A stretch of 64,000 nt of DNA from Rhodobiaceae bacterium UBA7804 (lineage in GTDB: Bacteria > Pseudomonadota > Alphaproteobacteria > Parvibaculales > Parvibaculaceae), in contig DLCG01000017.1 in assembly GCA_002480495.1 (NCBI GenBank), positions 62,473-126,472 on the forward strand, written 5' to 3'. Numbering within the stretch: position 1 is the stretch's first letter; the number at the start of each line of letters is the position of its first letter. Shown piece after piece: positions 24,275 through 33,759 of this stretch. The notes beneath the pieces are model-generated. The model was not told where the DNA came from. It made no database searches and was given only the letters and a program-made list of their open reading frames with translations. A program made the translations under genes and the position numbers.

Positions 24275-25951
24275 ATGCAGCGCGACCTGAATGCGATGAG
24301 CGCCACCGAATACGACCTCGTGATCGTGGGGGGCGGCATTACCGGCGCGAGCACGGCCTGGGACGCGGCACTGCGCGGGCTGAAAGTGGCGCTGCTCGAG
24401 AAGGACGACTTCGCCCATGCGACGACATCGGGCTCCTCGAAGCTCGTGCATGGCGGGCTTCGCTATCTCGTGAACGGGGAACTGAAGCTCGTGCGCGAGT
24501 CGCTGCGCGAGCGGCGCATCTGGGAGAATGTCGCGCCGCATATGGTCCATCCGCTCCCCTTCGTGATCCCGACCTATGGCTGGGGCATGAAAGGCCCCTT
24601 CGTGCTGGGGATCGGCCTCGCGCTTTACGATCTCCTCTCCTACGACCGCAACTGGCTCTCCGACGACGACAAGAAGCTGCCGGGCTTCCGGCGCCTGTCG
24701 AAGGGCAAGGCGCTCGACATGGTGCCTTCGCTGCGGCGCGAGGGGCTGACCGGCGCGATGGTCTATTACGACTGCCAGATGCATGCGCCGGAACGGCTCT
24801 GCCTCGAATGCATCGAGGGCGCGGTGGAATATGGCGCGGATGTCGCGAATTATGCCGAGGTGACGGGTTTCACCACGGAGGCGGCTTTCGGGCGCGGCGT
24901 GAAGGTGACCGGCGTGACGGTGGCGGACGCCGTGACGGGCGAGACGCACACGATCCGCGGCAAGGTGGTGGTGAACGCGGCCGGGCCCTGGGCCGACAAG
25001 ACAATGGCCATGGCCGACGAGACGCCCGCGCGCCAGCTCATCCGCTCCAAGGGCATTCACATCATCACGCGCGACCTCTCCGGCGATCATGCGCTGGCGA
25101 TCCAGTCCGCAATCGGCGGGCACTTCTTCGTCATTCCCTGGCGCGGCCACACCATCATCGGCACGACCGACACCGTGTTCGAGGACGATCCGGACAAGCT
25201 CGGCGTGACGGAGAAGGACATCGTGGATTTCCTGCGCGTGGTGAATGACGGGCTGCCGGGGCTGAACCTGAAGCGCGAGGACGTGATCCATTTCTATGCA
25301 GGCATCAGGCCGCTGGTCGACACGACGCCGAAGGAAGAGGAAGGCAGCGGCAAGAAGGACAGCTACAATGCGAGCCGTGCGGCGGAGGTCTATGACCACG
25401 CGCCCGAGGAAGGGATCGACGGCTTCATTTCCGCCATCGGCGGCAAATGGACGACATCGCGCCACCTTGCCGAACAGGTCGTGGATCTCGCGCTGAAGAA
25501 GCTTGGGCGGCAGGCGAAATGCGAGACGCATTGCACGCCGGTCTATGGCGGCGACATGGCGCGGCTCAAGACATTCATCGAGCGGGCGCAACGGCGCTTC
25601 CCTCATCTAGCGCCGGACATCGTTGAAAATCTCGCGAACTTCTATGGCAGCCGCATCGACGAAGTTCTGGCGACGGCGGACGAGAAGCCCGGCGAACGCG
25701 AAGCGCTGCTGAAAAGGCTCGCACCCGACAATCCGGTGATCGGCGTGCAGGTGGTGCATGCCGTGCGGCACGAAATGGCTATCCATCTCGACGACGTGAT
25801 CTTCCGCCGCACGGGGCTCGGCACGCTCGGCAATCCTGGCTCGGCGCTGGTGAAGCAGGTGGCGGAGCTGATGGGCCGCGAACTCGGCTGGGACGAAACG
25901 GCGCTCGCTAACGAGATGGCGGGCACGCTGCGGCTCTTCGAGACGATCTGA
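24275..25951 (+). CDS. glpD: FAD-dependent glycerol-3-phosphate dehydrogenase
   Basis: 558 residues, membrane-associated flavoenzyme oxidising sn-glycerol-3-phosphate to DHAP and reducing quinone. FAD motif VIVGGGITGASTAWDAALRG, then SSKLVHGGLRYL, and the C-terminal FYAGIRPLVDT and GKWTTSRHLAEQV. The GlpD C-terminal helical domain is present. An ATG at 24296 is an alternative start. Here it heads a cluster with a lipid kinase and an alkyl-DHAP-synthase-like gene, so DHAP may feed lipid synthesis rather than glycerol catabolism alone. Confidence 0.93.
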   Translation: MQRDLNAMSATEYDLVIVGGGITGASTAWDAALRGLKVALLEKDDFAHATTSGSSKLVHGGLRYLVNGELKLVRESLRERRIWENVAPHMVHPLPFVIPTYGWGMKGPFVLGIGLALYDLLSYDRNWLSDDDKKLPGFRRLSKGKALDMVPSLRREGLTGAMVYYDCQMHAPERLCLECIEGAVEYGADVANYAEVTGFTTEAAFGRGVKVTGVTVADAVTGETHTIRGKVVVNAAGPWADKTMAMADETPARQLIRSKGIHIITRDLSGDHALAIQSAIGGHFFVIPWRGHTIIGTTDTVFEDDPDKLGVTEKDIVDFLRVVNDGLPGLNLKREDVIHFYAGIRPLVDTTPKEEEGSGKKDSYNASRAAEVYDHAPEEGIDGFISAIGGKWTTSRHLAEQVVDLALKKLGRQAKCETHCTPVYGGDMARLKTFIERAQRRFPHLAPDIVENLANFYGSRIDEVLATADEKPGEREALLKRLAPDNPVIGVQVVHAVRHEMAIHLDDVIFRRTGLGTLGNPGSALVKQVAELMGRELGWDETALANEMAGTLRLFETI

Positions 25952-25975
25952 CGGGGAGAAGAGGGGGAGGGAAGC

Positions 25976-26938
25976 ATGAGCGGTGGAGGAATGCCGCATG
26001 TAGCGGCGGTGGTGAACCCGCGTTCGGGCGGCGGCAGGACGGGCCGCGCCTGGCGCGTCATCTCCGAGACGATCGAGAAGGAACTGGGGCCGGTGCGCGC
26101 GCATTTCACGAAGGCTCCATCGACGCCGCACTTCCTGCCCGCTGCCGAACTCACCTCGCGCGCGCTGAAGGACGGCGCGCAGCTCGTGATCGCGGTGGGC
26201 GGCGACGGCACCATCGACGAGGTTGTGAACGGCTTTTTCGAGAACGGGCTGCCGATCAACCCGGAGGCGCATCTGGCCATTCTGAACGCAGGCACGGGCG
26301 GCGATTTCCGCCGCACCTTCGATTTGCCCGAGGAAGCGCATGAAGGTGTGAAGCGCATAGCGAGCGGCAATACGCGCCGGATCGACATCGGCAAGCTCAC
26401 CTTCATCGCCGAGGACGGACAGGAGACCACGCGCTATTTCAACAATATCGCGAGCTTCGGCCTGTCCGGCGAAACGGTGCGCGCGGTGAACGAGGCGACC
26501 TGGCAGAAGAGCTTCGGCGGCAACTTCACCTTCACCTGGGCGACGCTGATGACGGCGCTCCGCCACAAGCCTCGGCCCGTGAAGATCGAGACGGATCAGG
26601 GCTTCGAGACCATCGCGAATATCGGCCTCACCGCCGTCGCGAATGGGCGCTATTTCGGCAGCGGCATGAAGGTGGCGCCGGACGCCGAGCCCGATGACGG
26701 ATTTTTCGACGTCGTCATCATGCGCGATCTCAAGCTGATGGATCTTGTGAACGGCGACGGGAACCTGCGCGAGGGAACGCATGTGAACGGGCCCAAGGTG
26801 ACGGTGGTGCGGGCGCGGACGGTGACCGCGACGCCGATGGGCCCCGAGCCCGTGCTTATCGATGTGGATGGCGAGGGGCCGGGGCGTTTGCCCGCGCGCT
26901 TCGAGATCATGCCCGGCGCGCTGACGCTGCGCTGCTGA
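25976..26938 (+). CDS. diacylglycerol/lipid kinase family protein
   Basis: 320 residues. The nucleotide-binding motif is AVGGDGTIDEVVNG, with VVNPRSGGGRTGRAW before it and LNAGTGGDFRRTF after. It belongs with the YegS/DagK catalytic-domain lipid kinases, which phosphorylate diacylglycerol-like lipids at the membrane. It starts 24 bases after glpD and ends 19 bases before the next gene: a clear operon. Confidence 0.9.
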   Translation: MSGGGMPHVAAVVNPRSGGGRTGRAWRVISETIEKELGPVRAHFTKAPSTPHFLPAAELTSRALKDGAQLVIAVGGDGTIDEVVNGFFENGLPINPEAHLAILNAGTGGDFRRTFDLPEEAHEGVKRIASGNTRRIDIGKLTFIAEDGQETTRYFNNIASFGLSGETVRAVNEATWQKSFGGNFTFTWATLMTALRHKPRPVKIETDQGFETIANIGLTAVANGRYFGSGMKVAPDAEPDDGFFDVVIMRDLKLMDLVNGDGNLREGTHVNGPKVTVVRARTVTATPMGPEPVLIDVDGEGPGRLPARFEIMPGALTLRC

Positions 26939-26957
26939 GAGAAGAGGACGAACGAGA

Positions 26958-28628
26958 ATGACCATCGACCGCACCACACTGCGCTGGAACGGCTGGGGCC
27001 CGGTGAAACAGGAAAATCCGCTGCCCGCCGATGCGCCGCAATGGGCCTGGATAGAGGAGGCGCTGGGCGTCTCACGCCTGCCCTCGACGCCGGCCGTGGC
27101 ACTTCACGACATCCGCCTGCCGCATTCGCGGCTTTCGGAAGATGTGCTCGGCAAGTTGCGCAGCATCTGCGGCGACAACCAGGTGCGGGCCGACGACTAT
27201 GAACGCGCCTTCCACGCGCGCGGCAAGAGCTATCACGACCTTCTCTATCTGCGTGCGGGCAAGCTCGACATGGCGCCCGACGCCGTCGTCTATCCGAGGA
27301 GCGCCGATGAGGTGCTCGCCATCGTGAAACTCTGCGCCGAGGAAGACATTGCGCTCATTCCCTTCGGCGGCGGGTCGTCGGTGGTCGGTGGCGTCAACGC
27401 GATGCCGAAGTCGCTCGGCGGCGCGGTACTCACCCTCGATACGACGCTGATGACGCGCATCATCCAGATCGACAAGGTGTCGATGACGGCGCGGATCGAA
27501 GCGGGCATCTACGGACCGCATCTCGAGGAACAGTTGCAGAGCCACGGCGTGACGCTTGGCCACTACCCGCAAAGCTTCCCGCTTTCGACGCTGGGCGGCT
27601 GGATCGCGGCGCGCGGCGCGGGCCAGCAATCGAACCGCTATGGTAAGGCGGAGAAGTGGCTCGTCTCGGCCAAGCTCGCAACGCCCAAGGGCTTCTGGAC
27701 GACGGAGGCAACGCCCGCCTCCGCCGCGGGGCCGAACCTCAACCAGCTCGTCGCGGGATCGGAAGGCACGCTCGGCGTCATCGTGGAAGCGACGGTGAAG
27801 ATCCACGACCTGCCGGAGCGGAAGGACTATCGCGGCTATCTCTTCAAGACCTTTGCGCAGGGCGTCGAGGCCGCGCGCCGCATCAATCACGCGGAAATTC
27901 CCGTCGCCATGGTGCGGCTGTCGGATGCGCCGGAAACCTATTTCTTCCAGGCGCTTTCATCCTCCGGTTCGGGCGGCCTCAAGTCGAAGCTCCAGCGCAT
28001 GTACCTCAAGATGAAAGGCTTCGACGACGCGCCCTGCCTCATGCTGATCGGGCATGAAGGGAGCAAGGAAACGGTTGTCTGGGCGCAGGAGCAGACGGAA
28101 GCGATCTGCAAGCGGCTCGGCGCGCTGGCGCTGGGCACAGGGCCCGGCAAACGCTGGTATCACGGCCGCTTCAACGGACCTGCCGTGCGCGACCCGATGA
28201 TGGATCGTGGGCTCGGCGTCGAGACGCTCGAAACCTCGACGCGCTGGTCGAACATCGCGAACCTGCATGACAAAGTGGTGGGCGCGATCACCGATGCGAT
28301 TGCCGCCAACGTGCCGGAGCAGAATGCGCGCGGGATCGTGATGGCGCATGTGAGCCATTCCTATCCCGACGGCGCGAGCCTCTATTTCACGTTTGTTTTC
28401 CCGCGCCAGCTCGACCGCGAAGTCGAGCAATGGCAGGCAATCAAGCGCGCGGCGTCGGACACGATCGAGATGAATGGCGGCACGATCAGCCATCATCACG
28501 GCGTCGGCGCGGATCACGTTCCCTGGCTCGGCGAGGAGAAGGGCGAGATCGGCATGTCGATCCTGCGCGCCACGAAGCGCGAGATGGACCCGAAAGGCGT
28601 GATGAATCCGGGGAAGGTGCTGGGGTAG
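26958..28628 (+). CDS. FAD-linked oxidase, alkyl-dihydroxyacetonephosphate synthase-like
   Basis: 556 residues. The N-terminus TLRWNGWG, the PHSRLSED segment, the FAD PCMH motif IPFGGGSSVVGGV, LAGSEGTLGVI-type sequence (VAGSEGTLGVIVEA) and the HHHGVG motif near residue 514 are hallmarks of alkylglycerone-phosphate synthase, which exchanges the acyl chain of acyl-DHAP for an alkyl ether. D-lactate/glycolate oxidases share the fold but not the N-terminal and HHHGVG set. With the G3P dehydrogenase and lipid kinase upstream, this suggests an ether-lipid pathway; an acyl-DHAP step is not visible here, so the pathway is inference. Confidence 0.85.
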   Translation: MTIDRTTLRWNGWGPVKQENPLPADAPQWAWIEEALGVSRLPSTPAVALHDIRLPHSRLSEDVLGKLRSICGDNQVRADDYERAFHARGKSYHDLLYLRAGKLDMAPDAVVYPRSADEVLAIVKLCAEEDIALIPFGGGSSVVGGVNAMPKSLGGAVLTLDTTLMTRIIQIDKVSMTARIEAGIYGPHLEEQLQSHGVTLGHYPQSFPLSTLGGWIAARGAGQQSNRYGKAEKWLVSAKLATPKGFWTTEATPASAAGPNLNQLVAGSEGTLGVIVEATVKIHDLPERKDYRGYLFKTFAQGVEAARRINHAEIPVAMVRLSDAPETYFFQALSSSGSGGLKSKLQRMYLKMKGFDDAPCLMLIGHEGSKETVVWAQEQTEAICKRLGALALGTGPGKRWYHGRFNGPAVRDPMMDRGLGVETLETSTRWSNIANLHDKVVGAITDAIAANVPEQNARGIVMAHVSHSYPDGASLYFTFVFPRQLDREVEQWQAIKRAASDTIEMNGGTISHHHGVGADHVPWLGEEKGEIGMSILRATKREMDPKGVMNPGKVLG

Positions 28629-28635
28629 AAGACGG

Positions 28636-29550
28636 TTAGAGCTTACCGGAAAATTCTCCGAACTCCGGAATGCCGGATTGCCAGTCACGAACCAAGAACT
28701 CTCGGGACGAAGTCATACACACCTGCATAGGCTGGCATTTCACAGGTGCCTGACCAATCACATTCAGTTCACTGTCGAGAAGAGCGACATCATTGCTGTA
28801 GGGCCGGGCGACAATACACAAGCCATCGATCTGAGCCTGATACTCTCCGACGAAGCGTCGCTGGAATCCGTCTCCTCCATCCTGAAGCCGCACCTTTTGA
28901 GTGGTGCGGCGCGCACTGGCGTCGACAAGACAAAGAGTGTCGTAGTCGCTTGCAAGAAAAGTTGAGCCCGAAATCATCGACATTCCTGGATTGCCACCGC
29001 TTCCAGCCAAGACAATAGAACCAACCGGAAGGTTGGTGGCCACGTCCACGATAACGAGCTTCGAGCTGCGCTGAACCGAAACGACAACTTCCTTTCCGCC
29101 GGACACCGCGAGGCAGTCAACAAGCCCCTGATACCCGAGATCGTAGGTCTCCGCATTGTACCAGCCGAGGTCGATGTCCTTGACCTCACCAAGTAGGTAT
29201 TCAACCAGAAGAACTTTTTGCCCTGTCAATCCTTTGACGACGCATGCTCGATCGACCATGCGCCAGACGTCCATGTCGCCATCAAGAACGGGGCCAGTGG
29301 CGTCAAGCAGGACCGAAGAAAGAATTTCTTCAGGACGGCTGACGTGGCGCACCGAAGCGACAACACCCGCGCTCTCGCCGTGGGTGACGCGGAAAAACCC
29401 GTCCCTACCGCCGCGCACACCGACGAACTGAGCGCCGGGAACCGGGATAAGGGTTTCAGCTCTGGACTCAAGATCACAGCACCAGATCGCGCCGTGATCG
29501 ATCCAGCCCATGCTGCCGAGTACTCTTTTTCGAGTTTCATCCAATATCAT
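28636..29550 (-). CDS. hypothetical protein, probable beta-propeller
   Basis: 304 residues of repeating short beta segments with Gly/Asp turns (KLVIVDVATNLPVGSIVLAG, TLCLVDASARRTTQKVRLQD, NDVALLDSELNVIGQAPVKC), as in WD/YVTN-type propellers. No signal peptide, so probably cytoplasmic. No family recognised. Its ATG overlaps the end of the SulP gene by 14 bases, yet its base composition looks less GC-rich and its codon use less strict than the neighbours, hinting at a later arrival. Confidence 0.65.
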   Translation of the reverse strand: MILDETRKRVLGSMGWIDHGAIWCCDLESRAETLIPVPGAQFVGVRGGRDGFFRVTHGESAGVVASVRHVSRPEEILSSVLLDATGPVLDGDMDVWRMVDRACVVKGLTGQKVLLVEYLLGEVKDIDLGWYNAETYDLGYQGLVDCLAVSGGKEVVVSVQRSSKLVIVDVATNLPVGSIVLAGSGGNPGMSMISGSTFLASDYDTLCLVDASARRTTQKVRLQDGGDGFQRRFVGEYQAQIDGLCIVARPYSNDVALLDSELNVIGQAPVKCQPMQVCMTSSREFLVRDWQSGIPEFGEFSGKL

Positions 29551-31165
29551 TGCGCGCCATTTCTATGGCGGTGGCGAAATCCGGCGCGCGGGTGACGCGG
29601 GCAAGGACGCCCATATCGCCGAGCACGCGCTCGGGCTGCGGCTGGAGCGCGGTGACGATGACCTTCGTTCCGTTCCGCTCGCAACGCTCGATCATGGTTT
29701 CGAGCGCGGAGACGCCCGTGGCATCGATGATCGGTACGGCGCGCATCCGCAAGATCAGCACTTTCGGTGTGGCGCCGATCCGGTCGAGCGTTTCGCCGAG
29801 GCGCATGGCGACGCCGAAGAAAAACGGCCCGCGAATGAGGCTCGCCGCGACGCCGGGCGGCAGCTCATATTCCTGCATGGGCACGAATTCGCGGGGGCTC
29901 GTGTCGCTCACATCCTCTTCCACGAGATGAAGATCGGCCTGCACCTCCACCGCTTCCGACATGCGATGCATGAAGAGGACGGCGGCAAGAACGACGCCGA
30001 CCTCGATGGCGACGGTGAGGTCGACCATCACGGTGAGCGCGAAGGTGATGAGAAGCACCGCCCGGTCGCCGAGAGGCGCGCGCATCAAATGCCGGAACTT
30101 GTCGATCTCGGACATGTTCCAGGCGACGACGAGAAGAACGGCCGCAAGCGAGGCGAGCGGGATATAGGCCGTGACCGGCCAGGCGACGGCCATGAAGCCG
30201 AGCAGGAAGATCGCGTGCAACATGCCCGCGACAGGGCCGCGCGCGCCCGCACGGATATTCGTGGCCGTGCGCGCGATGGCGCCCGTGGCGGGAAGACCGC
30301 CGACAGCGGCGGAGGCGCAGTTGGCCACGCCCTGCGCCACAAGCTCGCAATTCGAGCGGTGGCGGCGGCCCGTCATGCTGTCGGCCACCATGGCGGAGAG
30401 AAGCGACTCGACGCCCGCGAGGAAGGCGATGGTGAAGGCGCTGGGGAAAAGCGCGACGATCCGCTCCATCGAGACATCGGGGAAAGCGGGAATGGCGAAG
30501 GAGGGCTCAAGCCCGGCGAAACGCGAGCCGATCGTGTCGGTGGGAAGCGCGAAAAGCCAGACGAAGAAGGAAGCGGCAACGACCGCGATCAGAAAGCCCG
30601 GCCAATTCGGCCGCTTGCCCTTGAGATAGAGGATGAGAGCGAGCGAGCCTACGGCGACGAGGAAGGTCTGCGGCATGATCGTGGGCAGCGCTGCCGCGAG
30701 CGCCCAGATTTTCTCGAGAAACTCCGCCGGTTCATGCGCAAGCGTGAGGCCGAGAAAATCCTTGATCTGGCTCGTCGCGATGATGACCGCGATGCCCGCC
30801 GTGAAGCCCGTGACGACGGGCTCCGGGATATATTTGATGAAGGTGCCGACGCGGAGCAGCCCCGCGCCGATGAGCATCAATCCCGCCATCGCGCTCGCGA
30901 GCACGAGCCCGTCATAGCCATGCAGCGCGATGACATTGAACACGACGACGACAAAGGCGCCGGTCGGCCCGCCGATCTGGAATCGGCTGCCGCCAAGCGC
31001 GGAAATGAGAAAGCCCGCGACGACGGCGGTGACGAGACCCTTGTCGGGCGTGGTGCCGCTCGCGATGGCAAGCGCCATGGAAAGCGGCAGCGCGACGATG
31101 GAGACGGTGAGACCGGCAATGAAATCGGCACGGAAATCGGCAAAGCGATAACCTTCCCGAAGCAC
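29537..31165 (-). CDS. SulP-family anion transporter with STAS domain
   Basis: Inner-membrane transporter with ~10-12 hydrophobic segments (ADFRADFIAGLTVSIVALPL, FQIGGPTGAFVVVVFNVIAL, FTAGIAVIIATSQIKDFLGL) and a cytoplasmic STAS domain from ~residue 430 (LIRGPFFFGVAMRLGETLDR, VPIIDATGVSALETMIERC). SulP proteins carry sulfate, bicarbonate or dicarboxylates; the substrate is not evident. Only a GTG at 31165 is available as a start, giving 542 residues; no ATG, GTG or TTG lies further upstream in frame before the ligase gene, so the N-terminus may be slightly misplaced. Confidence 0.85.
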   Translation of the reverse strand: MLREGYRFADFRADFIAGLTVSIVALPLSMALAIASGTTPDKGLVTAVVAGFLISALGGSRFQIGGPTGAFVVVVFNVIALHGYDGLVLASAMAGLMLIGAGLLRVGTFIKYIPEPVVTGFTAGIAVIIATSQIKDFLGLTLAHEPAEFLEKIWALAAALPTIMPQTFLVAVGSLALILYLKGKRPNWPGFLIAVVAASFFVWLFALPTDTIGSRFAGLEPSFAIPAFPDVSMERIVALFPSAFTIAFLAGVESLLSAMVADSMTGRRHRSNCELVAQGVANCASAAVGGLPATGAIARTATNIRAGARGPVAGMLHAIFLLGFMAVAWPVTAYIPLASLAAVLLVVAWNMSEIDKFRHLMRAPLGDRAVLLITFALTVMVDLTVAIEVGVVLAAVLFMHRMSEAVEVQADLHLVEEDVSDTSPREFVPMQEYELPPGVAASLIRGPFFFGVAMRLGETLDRIGATPKVLILRMRAVPIIDATGVSALETMIERCERNGTKVIVTALQPQPERVLGDMGVLARVTRAPDFATAIEMARNDIG

Positions 31166-31248
31166 GGTGACGAGCTTCGGAATGAAGAGCTGCGCCGGTG
31201 ATGCCTTCCCGCTCGTGACCCCTGCCCTCTTGTCTTGCCTCTTTGGCG

Positions 31249-32835
31249 TTACGCCTCCTCGACCATCTTGCGAAGTTCGGCCTTCGCAATCTTTTCGAGG
31301 GTCGAGCGCGGCAGTGCATCGACGATCCGAATGTCGCGCGGGCGCTTGAAGTCCGCAAGGCCCTTTGCGCAGGCTGCGTCGATCTGCGCGGCGAGATCCT
31401 TCGGCGCGGCCGCCTCGCCGCCGGGAACGAGAACGAAGGCGACGGGCACTTCGTCCAGCATCGGGTCGCGCTTCGCGACCACGGCGCATTCCTGGATGCC
31501 CGGCACGGTCATGATGACGCGTTCGATTTCGGATGCGGCGACGTTCTCGCCGCCAACCTTCAGCATGTCCTTGTCGCGGTCGGCGAAGGAGATGAAACCA
31601 TCCTCGCCGAGCGTCACGCGGTCGCCGGTGATGAAGTAGCCCTCATCATCATAGGTCCTGGCGGTCGCTTCCGGATTGTTGAGATATTCGAGGAAGAGCG
31701 AAAGGCCGGGCACGCCGCGCACCAGAAGGTTGCCCGTCTCGCCCGGCGCGACCGGAGCGCCATTGTCGTCGAGGATCGCGATCTCGTAGGCCGGAGAGGG
31801 CTTGCCGATGGACATGGGCCGGTTCGGCAGATGGATGTCGCCAACGATGCCATGCGTGATCGTTTCGGTCATGCCCCACCAGCCGATGGTCTTGATACCG
31901 AAATAGTCGTCGGTCGGAGGCGCGGAAATGCCGTTGCCCCAATAGCGGTAGGAATGGGACTTCGGCTTTTCCTGCCCCATCAGCGCGCGCACGCAGAAGG
32001 GCACCATCGAAGTCCATGTGCAGCCATGTTTCGCGGAAACGGACCAGAAGCGCGACGCGGAAAAGCGCGGCTGGAGAACAACCGTGGCGCCAACCCATAG
32101 CGCGGCGAGAACGGAATAGGACTGTGCATTGGTGTGGAAGAGCGGCAGATAGGTGAGATGCACGTCGCTCTGCCGGAGATCCTCGTGCAGGGCGCAGAGC
32201 TTCGCGCCCCAGAGCGCATTCGCATGCGTCCAGACGACGCCCTTCGGCCGCGAGGTCGTGCCCGAGGTGTATTGAATGCCGACGGGCAGCATGGGCTCCG
32301 GCGCGCGCATCGGCACGTCCGACACATCGCCGTAAAGCGCGGCGAAACTTTCCGACTTCGGCGGACGGTTCTTCTCTTCCGGTTCCGCGCCATTATCCGT
32401 TTCGGTGACGGCGAGCCACTTGATGCGCTTGCAGGCGGCGGCGACGAGCGAGGCGAAACGCGGCTGCGTGATCGCGCCGACGACTTCGGCATGTTCGCTG
32501 AAATAGACGAGATCGTCCTCGACCGAGCGCGCATTGGTGGTGACCGCGACGGCACCGAGATGGGCGCAGGCATACCAGGCGATGAGGCTTTCCGGGCAAT
32601 TGTCGAGGTGAATGAGAACGCGCTCGCCCTTTTTCACGCCGCGCTTCTTCAAGCCTGCCGCAACCTGGCGCGCCTCATGCTCGAAACGCGCATAGGACCA
32701 GACCTTCGCCTCGCCCTCGAATGGCTCCCAGATGAGGAAGGGATGGTCCGGCCGCGCGGCGGCATGGACGCCGAGAAGATGCGGCACATCGAAATTCGAG
32801 AACGGATGAACGAGCGGCGAACGCAGCGCAGGCAT
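31249..32835 (-). CDS. AMP-dependent acyl-CoA synthetase/ligase
   Basis: 528 residues of the ANL superfamily. P-loop motif GIQYTSGTTSRPKGVVWTH, WWGMTETITHG, GYFITGDRVTLGEDGFISFADR, and the C-terminal lysine in PRSTLEKIAKAEL. Activates a carboxylate as an acyl-AMP and transfers it to CoA; the lineage looks like crotonobetaine/carnitine or fatty-acid ligases. The start at 32835 follows GGGGAGAG. It lies upstream of the SulP gene on the same strand. Confidence 0.9.
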   Translation of the reverse strand: MPALRSPLVHPFSNFDVPHLLGVHAAARPDHPFLIWEPFEGEAKVWSYARFEHEARQVAAGLKKRGVKKGERVLIHLDNCPESLIAWYACAHLGAVAVTTNARSVEDDLVYFSEHAEVVGAITQPRFASLVAAACKRIKWLAVTETDNGAEPEEKNRPPKSESFAALYGDVSDVPMRAPEPMLPVGIQYTSGTTSRPKGVVWTHANALWGAKLCALHEDLRQSDVHLTYLPLFHTNAQSYSVLAALWVGATVVLQPRFSASRFWSVSAKHGCTWTSMVPFCVRALMGQEKPKSHSYRYWGNGISAPPTDDYFGIKTIGWWGMTETITHGIVGDIHLPNRPMSIGKPSPAYEIAILDDNGAPVAPGETGNLLVRGVPGLSLFLEYLNNPEATARTYDDEGYFITGDRVTLGEDGFISFADRDKDMLKVGGENVAASEIERVIMTVPGIQECAVVAKRDPMLDEVPVAFVLVPGGEAAAPKDLAAQIDAACAKGLADFKRPRDIRIVDALPRSTLEKIAKAELRKMVEEA

Positions 32836-32982
32836 GTCTCTCTCCCCGGAATGTCTCTTGTCGGCTTTCCCGTCATATATCCCATGCTTGTGCGGCATTC
32901 CATTCCCGCCCTAGACTTTTGACCGAGGGTCAACAAGGGAGGAGACGGCGGGGAGACGTGCAACACGACGCGAGGTCAGTGC

Positions 32983-33759
32983 ATGGCGCAGAAACCGGAG
33001 CCGCTCCAGAAAGTGGAAGGCCTGCTCATCGATGTGGGCGGGGTGCTCTATCAGGGCGATGAAGCGATCGAGGGCTCGGCAGAGGCGCTCGCGCTCCTTC
33101 GCGAGCGACACATTCCATTCCGCCTCCTGACCAACACGACGCGGACGGCGCGAGCAAGGCTTGCGGAAAAACTCCACCGCTTCGGCTTCGACGTGGCGGA
33201 GGAGGAAATCGTGACACCTGCAAGCGTCGCAGGCGCGATCCTCGCACGCGACGGCGCGAAGCCGCATCTCCTCGTCCACCCGGACCTTCTGCCCGATTGC
33301 CCGGAGGAAGCGGCAAGGCCCGACGCCGTTCTCATGGGCGATGCGGGCGAGCACTTCACCTTCGAAGCGATGAACCGCGCCTTCAACGTGCTGATCGAAG
33401 GCGGCAGGCTCTATGCGCTGGGCAGGAACCGCTTCTTCCGCGGAGATAAGGGTTTCGAACTCGATGCAGGTCCATTCGTCGCCGCGCTCGAATATGCGGC
33501 GGAAGTGGAAGCCGTGCTCATCGGCAAGCCCGCGCGCGACTTCTTCCTGACGGCGGCGAAGGAGCTCGGCCTCATGCCGGAAAGGATCGCGATGGTGGGC
33601 GACGACGTCGAAGGCGATGTGGAAGGGGCGATAGCGGCGGGGCTTCCCGGCGTACTCGTGAAGACCGGCAAGTTCCGCGAGGCGGACGAGGCGCGCGCAA
33701 AAAAAGGCGGCGCACATGTCGCCGCCTCTCTTCATTCTCTTGTCGAGGAAATGACCTAG
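32983..33759 (+). CDS. HAD-superfamily hydrolase (class IIA, HDHD2/NagD-like)
   Basis: 258 residues. Motif I reads LLIDVGGVLYQGDEAI: the nucleophile aspartate is present but the usual second aspartate is Gly, as in HDHD2/LHPP-type members. The cap, LLTNTTRTARARL (motif II), and GKPARDFF with MVGDDVEGDVEGA (motifs III/IV) complete the fold. Likely a phosphatase; substrate unknown. Its stop overlaps the convergent hydrolase by 4 bases. Confidence 0.87.
   Translation: MAQKPEPLQKVEGLLIDVGGVLYQGDEAIEGSAEALALLRERHIPFRLLTNTTRTARARLAEKLHRFGFDVAEEEIVTPASVAGAILARDGAKPHLLVHPDLLPDCPEEAARPDAVLMGDAGEHFTFEAMNRAFNVLIEGGRLYALGRNRFFRGDKGFELDAGPFVAALEYAAEVEAVLIGKPARDFFLTAAKELGLMPERIAMVGDDVEGDVEGAIAAGLPGVLVKTGKFREADEARAKKGGAHVAASLHSLVEEMT

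Noticed and set aside
23309..25606. 765-residue frame including the LuxR gene
   Set aside because: Only 23309-24118 reads as protein; the rest is antisense to glpD.
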